Assembly (NCBI GenBank): GCA_950022295.1
Contig: OX465600.1
Location: forward strand, 234,877,782 to 234,941,781
DNA: 64,000 nt
Direction: 5' to 3'
Origin: Bromus sterilis
Lineage: Eukaryota; Streptophyta; Magnoliopsida; Poales; Poaceae
Both the position numbers and the translations under genes were made by a program. Within the stretch, counting starts at the first letter, position 1, and each line of letters begins with the position of its first letter. The notes beneath the pieces were generated by a model, which worked only from the letters and a program-made list of their open reading frames with translations, ran no database searches and was not told the DNA's origin. Of this stretch, positions 56,486-64,000 are shown piece by piece.

Positions 56486-57634
56486 ATGGGTGTGGAACCA
56501 CCCAAATATGGTAGGATGGACATGTTTCACTTGGATCGCCTTTGATCAATTTGTGCTCGCGCTAAACACCCAACCGACTTGGCTGAGGGAAAATCATTGG
56601 ATGAGCACGCTCATTATACGCGACACCGTTTATCTCAAAAAGGGAAACACTTATGGGATCAAATACAAGTTTCTTATTGCTATGTTGAGTGTTTATGCTA
56701 CATTTATGATTTTACTTGTTGTTCTAATATAGATCGTAAACACCTTGCTTTCCAATGTGAATTTAATGAAAAATGAGATCCTATCTTCTTATGCTAAAGG
56801 TGTTTATGATTACTTTGATGTTGAAAAGATTGAAGAGTTTGTTGCTTTTAAGGGTGCTTATGAGATTGCTTCTTTGACTGAAAAGTATTACAATACTATT
56901 CACAAGTATGAAAAACTTGCAATTCTTGCTTATTGCTTTGAGAATTATATTTTAAATGATTATATTGAGGATTTTAAAAACAAAATGTTTGCTGCCAAGA
57001 AGAGGCCAATGATTGCTATGATGAGGAATCCCATGATTCCGAGGACTCACTTGATGCATCCCTTTCTGAAGATCTTGATATTTTCTTTGTTGATGGCCAT
57101 GATGCCACTAAGGATGATGCTTACGAAGACGAACTTGCTATAGTTACTTATGTTAAGCATGAAATTGTTGCTATTGCACCCACACTTAATTGTCCTATTA
57201 TCCTTTTGAAATCTCCAACTCATATTTCGGAGAATTGTGCTCTTATTAAGGCTCAATGTGATGGGTTGCATTTATCTTATGATCCTAAAAACCGTGTTGG
57301 AAACTATACACGTGTGATTGTAGGTCATGAACAACATGATTTATTTGATAGTTATATTGTTGAGTTTGTTCATGATGCTACTGAAAATTACTTTGAGAGA
57401 GGAAAGTTTGGTTGTAGAAACTCCCATGTTACAAAAACACCTCTCTTCATGTTGAATGTTTTGAAGTTGTTCTTCTTTTACCTTCCTATGCTTGTCACTT
57501 TGTGCTTTCATAATTTATTTCTTTGCAAGGTTCCTAGGCATAGGAAGTGGGTTAGGCTTAAATGTGTTTCATGTTTGCTTCTTGATGCTCTCTTTTGCTT
57601 CAAATCCTTACTCTTAAGAGAGCACCTTTTATAA
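56486..57634 (+). pseudogene. Sabrina-B protein of unknown function, broken by shifts
   Basis: The ATG at 56486 starts MGVEPPKYGRMDMF, with a TGA about 18 codons in. The frame then continues through KGKHLWDQIQVSYCYVECLC to about 56770, shifts to another frame (YAKGVYDYFDVEKIEEF, CFENYILNDYIEDF), and shifts back near 57030 (DGHDATKDDAYEDELAIV, CDGLHLSYDP, ENYFERGKFG) to a stop at 57632-57634. Restoring two indels and one stop would give about 380 residues. A hydrophobic run near the C-terminus (LKLFFFYLPMLVTLCF) could be a membrane helix. No gag, protease or polymerase motif is seen. I recall similar text in Sabrina-type elements but know no function. It occupies the place where Sabrina-A has gag-protease. 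Confidence 0.6.
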
Positions 57635-60456
57635 TCTTCATGCCTAGCTAAAAGGCGTAAACGAAAGCGCTTGTTGGGAGGCAACCCAAGATGTTTTTAT
57701 TTTCAGTTTCAGTGGTCTTGATGCTTGTTACTACTGTATAAACATCATTGTATCTTTATTTTCAAGCTTTGTGCCAAGTTTTAGCCTCCGATTGCAAGAA
57801 AGTCAAAAGTTGTGACATGCTGTCCGGAAAACAGATTTTGTCCTTGGACAGAAAAATTCGGCTAAACTCACCAGATCATATTTTTGATCTGAATATTTTT
57901 GAAGGCATGCTCTATAAAATTATCTTTCGAGCGTCTATTATGATTTTTTTATTTGAGTTGCATAAGTACCGCAAAAAATTTATTTACTACCTGCTGGTCT
58001 GTTTTTCACAGATTCTGCCACGTTTTGCCTTTTCCCAGTTTTGCAAGTCTTGCGCTAGTTTTTTCTTTGCAAAAACTTTTGTAGAATCTTGAGAAACAGT
58101 AGCTCTTCAAGAATATCTTAATTTCCAGTAGAGGAAAATTGTTTTTATTATGGGTACTAACCTCTCTAATCAGCTTATGATGAGTTATGTATGAAGGGAG
58201 TTTTCAAGTGTGCGAAGGAAGATGATGAAAGAAGATCCGGGAGTATCAAACGCTCAAGCTTGGGGATGCCCCCATGCACCCCAAAGAAATATTCAAGGAT
58301 ACTCAAGCATCTAAGCTTGGGGATGCCCCCGTGCAATCCCCTTCTCCATCAACAATTATCGGTTCGTCCTTCGTTCCACTATATTTTTATCACTTCATGC
58401 GTTATGTGCTATGCTTGGAGCGTCTTGCTCTTTACTTCTTAGTTTTCTTTAGCTTTGCTTGCTGTTCATAACAAGTTAGAACCCAGCTTTCTTTGTGTGG
58501 GAGAGAAGCACACTCTTCTTCAACCTAGAACACATCATAGGATTTTCATGCTTATCTTTCTTTGTTGTGTGTGTTCTTTGTCTTTTCGTAGATGTTGTCA
58601 TGCTTAGCTCTTAATTTTCATGCGTATGTTTTTGAGAGATTTTTTTAGTTTGTTGCTGGAACTCTCTTGAGTCTTCATGTTTATCTTGTTTAGAGAGTTG
58701 GCCTATTGCACTGAGTTGTGTGTATTGACTAGTAGGTAATTGAGGTTTCTATTCAATTGTAGTAGTAACTTGCAATAGTTTTGAGGTATTGTTTTGAGTA
58801 ATGTTTGAACTTTTGGTGTCAAGAGATTTAGCCTATTAGTGATAGATGTCGTATTTTGGGCAATCTGTGTTTATTTTCGAAAACCACAAAAACTAGTTGA
58901 GAACTCTAGCTACTAGATGGATCACTAATCTTTGGAGGGATCGGATATTAGACTACACTCATGTACCATGAGTATAGTATGCGCAAGGATAACCAAACCC
59001 CCATACACTTCTCCTCGGGGTACTTGTCTTTTTGCGAACCTTCTAATTAGATTGAGAGTTACCGATAATAAGTGCATGAGTTCTTCGGACTAATGTAAGT
59101 ATTCGAAAGTTGACACTTCCACCTTCCCATATTTTGCTAGCCTCTTCGGTACCATGCATTTACATTTTCTCATCTCGAGAGTTGGCGCATACTTCGCCGG
59201 TGCATCCAAACCCTTGGCATGATATGCTCTGTCATCATAAACCTCCTCATATCCTTCCTCAAAACAGCCACCATACCTACCTATCAAGGCATTTCCATAG
59301 CCTTTCCGAGATATATTGCCATGCAACATCCATCTTATCATGACTTCATCTTCATGTCATACATGTTCCTGCTACACTGGCAAAGGCATACATTTGCATA
59401 CATAATGATAGCTTCATCTTCTTTAGGCTGAGTATTTTTGTAAAGTGTGAAAGATCTCCTATACTTCTTGTAAAATAGAGTGTTTCCCCTAAAGTGAGGA
59501 AAAGATCCCAAAGAGGATAAATTAAAATATCCCAAAGAGGAAAAATGAGATATAAACAGAAAGAGCCATTGAGGCCACAAAAAATACAAAAAATAGAAAA
59601 GAGAGAAAAAGGAAATAAAAATAGAGAAGGGGGCACACTACTGTTCCTTTTGAGAGAGCCACACTCGTACTCCCTCTTGTATCTTGTACTCCATAGAGAT
59701 GATCATACATGTATATAGCTATGTGGGGACCCTTACACTATAGGACTTGGCTTGTATATTCCAATGATGAGCCTCCTAAAATGAGCTCTAGGTCTTCTTG
59801 AGCAAGCAAGTTGGATGCACCCCCCACTAGTTCCATTGGAGAGCTTTCCATAGCTCATATGTGCATCCGTTGCATGGCAATCCCTACTCCTCACATCATA
59901 CCTATCATTTGGCTTTCTCTCGCCTATGATTGTCCTCATTGACGTGAGCCTTTCACACCCTTTTTGTCTTCCTCCTCCACCATCTCTCTCTTTACCATCC
60001 TAAGTGTCAACTTTCTTGCTTATGCTCATCCATTGCAAAAGTGCTCAAAATATCGAAAGGGAGTGGATCAGTTTGACTTGTACCTGGCTAGTGGTCTGGG
60101 GACGAGTCAAGATAAGATTCCAAAGGATACTAAGTGTGAAACTTTAGTAGATTGAGTTCTCAACCAAAATAAATAGTATGTTTTTCTCTCTCGTATTCCC
60201 ATCTTCAACTTCTTGCACGCAAACACCATTTCGAGACATTCGAGTCACGAACAGCGAGAGCTCTTGCACCTTTATGTTCTTATGTTGCTTGTTTCAATGC
60301 TAATATAGACTCTTGCTTGTTATGACTTGAATTGAATTACATGCCTTGCTTGCCTTACTTAAAAATTCTTATATGGTTGGTAGCATGTCACCACAAAAAT
60401 TATGCTTGTTATCATTTACCTACTCGAGGACGAGCAAAAATTAAGCTTGGGGATGT
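57635..60456 (+). other. Sabrina-B 3' non-coding region and polypurine tract
   Basis: Homologous by eye to the reverse complement of 5001-7810, including GCGCTTGTTGGGAGGC, two GGGGATGCCCCC blocks near 58265-58330, and a poly-purine/T-rich stretch near 59580-59640. No supported gene. The polypurine tract AATTAAGCTTGGGGATGT ends at 60456. Confidence 0.75.
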
Positions 60457-61506
60457 TGATACGTCCCAAACGTATCTATAATTTCTTCTTGCTCCATGCA
60501 TGTTTTGGTGATATTGCTATGCTTTTGATGCACTTTCATACACTTTTGATCATATTTGGACTAACCTCTTAACTCAGTGCACCCCAGTGTCAGTTCCTGT
60601 TTTCTGATGTCTTTTTATTTCAGGTTTTCCCATTACTTAAAGTGCCAGAAAAATTCCGGGAAAATTATATAAAAAAATCAGCGACCCGGAAGCTTCCAGA
60701 CTCCTGAAGGGGATGTGCCCCCTGATGACTAGCTTGAGTGACAGAAACATGAGTCTAGGGGATGTGTTGTTGCCACAAGGGGGAAAATAACGGTGCTTGT
60801 AACCGCGGTTGGAAGGATTGTTTACTTTACGCAAAGTTCTTTTAATGTAGTTGTCTGTTGCTTTGGGTTTACACTTTGGGTGGGGCTCGCAACTTAATAC
60901 CAGCGATATGTTCTGGATAGATATCTCAAGGTGGATGATTAGTAGTAGATGCATATGGATTTCGGTCTACTTGTTTTGGCGTACTGCCCATGCTTTTGAG
61001 CCTCTTCCTTTCTTTTGTAGCATAGTTAGCATTGCGGTGCGTTTTTAATCATGTCAATTGCCCAGCTGTAATTTGTTCACCTTGCATAGCCGTTTATCGT
61101 CTATTGGGAGAGAGACATCACTAGTGAACTTCAAGGGATCCCGGTCCATATTTCCATTACTGTTTACACCCTCAATTTACTTCTTTCTTTTAATTTCTAG
61201 TTGTAGTTACAATTACCACTACTTTTATCTGTTGTGTTTGATCCTTTGTAAACGAAAAGGCCGGAGAGATTGACAACCCCTCTCCACTCGTTGGGAGCAA
61301 AGTTATTTGTTGCTGTGTGCAGATCCGCGTCAACATCGCTCTATCAAGTTTTTAGCGCTGTTGTCACCTACTTGTCGTCGTCGGAGTCCTACTGGAGACA
61401 AACCTTGGTATCTTCATCGAGGGAAATTTGCTGCTATCTACATCTCACCTTCCAGTTGGGGTAACCAACGAAGGGCGAGAAGCCGTTATCATCTCTCGTA
61501 CCGGCA
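60457..61506 (+). repeat. Sabrina-B 3' LTR with internal deletion
   Basis: Starts TGATACGTCCCAAACGTATC, ends CTCGTACCGGCA, then GTAAC. Near 60709-60720 about 620 bp present in the 5' LTR (late piece 1 and most of the first 220 bp of piece 2) is missing. Confidence 0.85.
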
Positions 61507-62353
61507 GTAACTATACCCCTGATCTTCCGTTTCCACGACAGCAAAATCACTAAGTTAGAAAATTTAGAAGTCTGCACACTGGGTGTTGTGCTTGAGCCTT
61601 GAGTTAGGAATGATGAGTTGAGAGGGTTATGTTGCTTTCGAATTCACACGAAGTTCACACGACGACAAAGTAGCAATTCAGCACTCCTACAGTCCAACCC
61701 GCAATGCTCAAGCAGAAGATCAACGATGACGGCATGTGTGGGATGAAGAACTTCATCATCGTGTTCTAGTTCGTGCTGATTGTGGTCTTGTTGTACTGTT
61801 GTGCTCGTTTGATCGAGTGTAAGATGTGATAAGGTCATCGCATAGGTACAAGATAAGCACAGTGACGCATTTATGTGGTGTTGTTGTACTGTTGTGCTCG
61901 TTTGATCGAGTGTAAGGTGTGATAAGGTCACCGCATAGGTACAAGATAGGCACACAGTGCCGCATTTATGTCATCAAACACTGGGCACTGCATCAATAGA
62001 GTCATATGCAGGCTATTAAACCCTAGACACAAATCGATGTCATCATACGATCAAGATCGATGCAAGCTACCAAACGAGACGCAAAATATGGTTTTTTCTC
62101 TATCTCACCTCAATCAAACCCAAATGAATCACATATATGAGTAAGAAAAAACGATGCAGACTACCAAACACGTTCTTATGAAGCAACAATTTTTCACTAT
62201 AAAGCTGTCCCACGCCCGAACCGATCGCCATGACTAAGTTACTAACTATACCCCTAATCTTCCGTTTCCACGACAGCAGAATCACAAAGTTGGAAATTTT
62301 AGATGTCTACACACTGTGTTTTGTGCTTGAGACTTGAGTTAAGGAATGATGAG
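61507..62353 (+). repeat. tandem duplication of Harbinger-like flank (end of copy I, start of copy II)
   Basis: 61507-61700 completes copy I, begun at 32244-32683. 61705-62353 is the start of copy II, which resumes at 63268. Inside copy II a block of about 90 bp starting TTGTTGTACTGTTGTGCTCG is itself repeated (near 61788 and 61883). No gene. Confidence 0.65.
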
Positions 62354-63254
62354 TTTTTTTTGAGGTTTTCTGTATTAAGATCACAAAAGAATACAAAGGT
62401 GTAGACCCTTACAAGCACACAGAAAAACAAACATAGAAGACCATGACCACCTAGAACATCCTAAAACTACCATAACACATGAAGATCTTCGGAGCCCTGT
62501 GTCATCATCCCACAAACTTGAGAGAAGACCCCTGCAACAGAAAGATCTGCAGCCAGACATAAGCAGGTCATCATCTTCAACTACGGTGCAATTGCCGCCA
62601 CGCTGCTTCCTCTTTCCTTGACACCATCGCTGGGAAGGCATGGATACCAATCCAACACTCCTGCAACAGCCGTCGCCATCTTTGGCTTTGAGTACCGCGA
62701 AAAATGGCCCTTCCAGAAGGAAGAGAACTCGAGTCATCCGACCAGTCCAGCACCGCGGCCGGGTCATCCTCCCGGGCAAAGCAGGATCTCCCTCCAGCAT
62801 CAGTGCAGAGGAAGGAGAAGAACAACAACAGCAAATCATACCGCCACGGAAGAAGAAGGATCTTCGTCTCCATGCATCCATCGCCCATCTGAGGACCCAA
62901 CCGGCCAGAGCCGATTGATCTCCAGACACCATAGCCCGCGACCTCGACGAGATCCGGGGATCCACCACTCCGCTGGCTCCTAGACGAAGGCCAAAGCCTC
63001 GCCTGACCGCGAACGAAGACCGAAGAGATTTATTTCGACGCGACACCACCGCAACGGCCTCGACAACGTCTCCCTGAACCCTAACCCTACCACGCACCCG
63101 CCAAGCGGACAGACCTGAGGTTCCCCCTCCCTCCCGCCGCCAGAGCGGCCGGACGGAAGGAGAGGGAACCGGCGGCGCCGCCGGCGGTACGCAAGGGACA
63201 CCTCGCGCTCAAGATCGCCTGATCCGTGAAATCCGGAGCGAACCGGTACGCAAG
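62354..63254 (-). mobile_element. non-LTR retroposon, 901 bp, family not recognised
   Basis: Flanked by a perfect 13-bp duplication AAGGAATGATGAG (62341-62353, 63255-63267); the empty site is visible in the other duplication copy near 61608-61620. The plus-strand left edge is TTTTTTTT, that is a poly-A end on the minus strand, preceded there by TGATCTTAATACAGAAAACC. The 5' part (minus strand) is GC-rich. The only long minus-strand ORF (62381-63097) shows no endonuclease or polymerase motif and is probably incidental. These traits fit a LINE-mobilised non-autonomous element or a processed transcript. Confidence 0.75.
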
Positions 63255-63267
63255 AAGGAATGATGAG

Positions 63268-63420
63268 TTGAGAGGGTTATGTTGCTTTCACATTCACACG
63301 AAATTCACACGACGACAAAGTATCAGTTGAGCACCCCTACAGTCCAACCCGACACTTGTGGCCAAAATCACTGTTTTGACCTTTAGAAAAAAGATTAGCA
63401 AGATATAACCCTACGTATAA
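63268..63420 (+). repeat. end of duplication copy II
   Basis: TTGAGAGGGTTATGTTGC onward matches 61620-61700 to AGTCCAACCC near 63351, after which similarity stops. No gene. Confidence 0.6.
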
Positions 63421-63444
63421 AAAATGTTTGGATCTAACCCTTTT

Positions 63445-63600
63445 TGGTTACGCCATGCATCTTGGCGTTTGCGTTACACGGGAGACGCCATAGACTTTGG
63501 CGTTTGCTCCTGGCCCACCACTTAGTCGTTGCTCATGCTTCATCCGTTGACTGTCCGATGTGGTGAAGGGGGAAACGCCAGGGTCTATGGCGTTTCCCCC
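63445..63600. repeat. three short inverted repeats CGCCA...TGGCG
   Basis: ACGCCATGCATCTTGGCGT, GACGCCATAGACTTTGGCGT and AACGCCAGGGTCTATGGCGT lie within about 150 bp, each a short stem with a loop of 7-8 bp. The second and third share GACTTTGGCG/GTCTATGGCG cores. Possibly terminal or subterminal repeats of a DNA transposon; I cannot name it. Confidence 0.5.
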
Positions 63601-63644
63601 CAGATACTCTTGTTTGATCCCTTATGCCAGTTTTTACTTCTTAA

Positions 63645-63950
63645 GATGGTCTCAAATGAAAAAATGATCAACATAAATATTCTTCAGATTGATAAGAGGG
63701 GGAATATTCATGTTGAAGATGTTATCATTTAAGGTCAATTTAGGGGCTAAAAAGCTAGTTCAATGTATCAGACAATGTTTGGTTCCTTGCGACAGTTTTT
63801 ATCCTTTAAATTATCTGAAGAAAAAAATCTTCAACATAAACATTCTTTTGATTAACAAAAAGAAGACTTATTGTGTGCAATATCTTTTCATTTGAGATAA
63901 CCTTAGGGACAGGAAAACTGGTGCAATGTATCAGACATGACTGTTTGAGA
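63645..63950. repeat. diverged tandem duplication of about 170-190 bp
   Basis: The text TGATCAACATAAATATTCTT to AATGTATCAGACAATG (63665-63777) reappears as TCTTCAACATAAACATTCTT to AATGTATCAGACATG (63829-63939). Short ORFs here are not supported. Confidence 0.5.
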
Positions 63951-64000
63951 CCGAACGCTACTTGATGGTAATTTATATACACCTTAGATCAATATAAACA

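Larger units (their letters stand above)
32684..61506 (+). mobile_element. Sabrina-like Athila-type retrotransposon Sabrina-B, carrying two nested elements
   Basis: Target-site duplication GTAAC at 32679-32683 and 61507-61511. The 5' LTR is 1671 bp in three pieces (32684-33345, 42457-42843, 55680-56301), because a Copia element and Tat-2 inserted in it. The interior is 56302-60456. The 3' LTR (60457-61506) is only 1050 bp owing to an internal deletion of about 620 bp. Without insertions the element is about 6.9 kb. It encodes one protein of unknown function and no polymerase. Confidence 0.85.

Noticed and set aside
62381..63097. 238-codon minus-strand ORF in the retroposon
   Set aside because: No known domain, Cys/Arg/Ser-rich by composition, and no second copy to show conservation. 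Reported only as part of the retroposon.

Overview
The window looks like intergenic nuclear DNA of a large-genome grass, most likely a Triticeae species (wheat, barley, rye or Aegilops). The reasons are a dense stack of nested LTR retrotransposons, Athila-like LTRs beginning TGATACGTC with a TGGCGCCGTTGCCG primer-binding site, BARE/Angela-like Copia LTRs, and Tekay-like LTRs of 3.5-4.6 kb. I found no intact host gene, tRNA, rRNA or CRISPR array. Nearly all coding sequence belongs to transposons and most of it is broken. Family names such as Sabrina, Tat and Tekay are assigned from memory of family hallmarks, not from a search.

Layout. Bases 1 to about 2600 are part of a plus-strand Tekay-like LTR. 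An Athila-like LTR follows in three pieces (about 2930-3391, 10435-10988, 30581-30661), because it was interrupted twice: by a minus-strand Sabrina-like element (Sabrina-A, 3392-10429, TSD ATCCT) and by a Tat-lineage Gypsy element (Tat-1, 10989-30580). The 5' LTR of Tat-1 is itself split by a minus-strand element with 4.6 kb LTRs and a 1.5 kb non-coding interior (11206-21934). Bases 30662-32683 hold LTR debris and a dead PIF/Harbinger-type Myb/SANT gene. A second Sabrina-like element (Sabrina-B, 32684-61506, TSD GTAAC) follows. Its 5' LTR carries two insertions: a Copia element (33346-42451, TSD CAAGG) and a second Tat element (Tat-2, 42844-55674), which itself contains two solo LTRs (47697-49416, TSD GATTG; 51107-54647, TSD ACAAA). 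The right edge (61507-64000) is duplicated DNA-transposon flank carrying a non-LTR retroposon with a 13-bp target-site duplication, then an unassigned AT-rich stretch.

How the parts work together. The Tat elements carry gag-protease, reverse transcriptase, an extra RNase H and integrase on the plus strand. Between integrase and the 3' LTR, on the opposite strand, each carries an uninterrupted ORF of 206 or 214 codons whose centre reads as a plant B3-type DNA-binding domain. It is preceded at the same distance by a conserved TATA box. This antisense B3-like gene, open in both copies while gag and pol are ruined, is the most interesting item here. Second is a module of three palindromes conserved, with paired base changes, in three different Tekay-like LTR families. 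Third is an exchange of the whole coding module between the two Sabrina-like elements, whose leaders and 3' non-coding regions remain homologous.

All element ends and target-site duplications were read by eye. Divergence figures are approximate hand counts.
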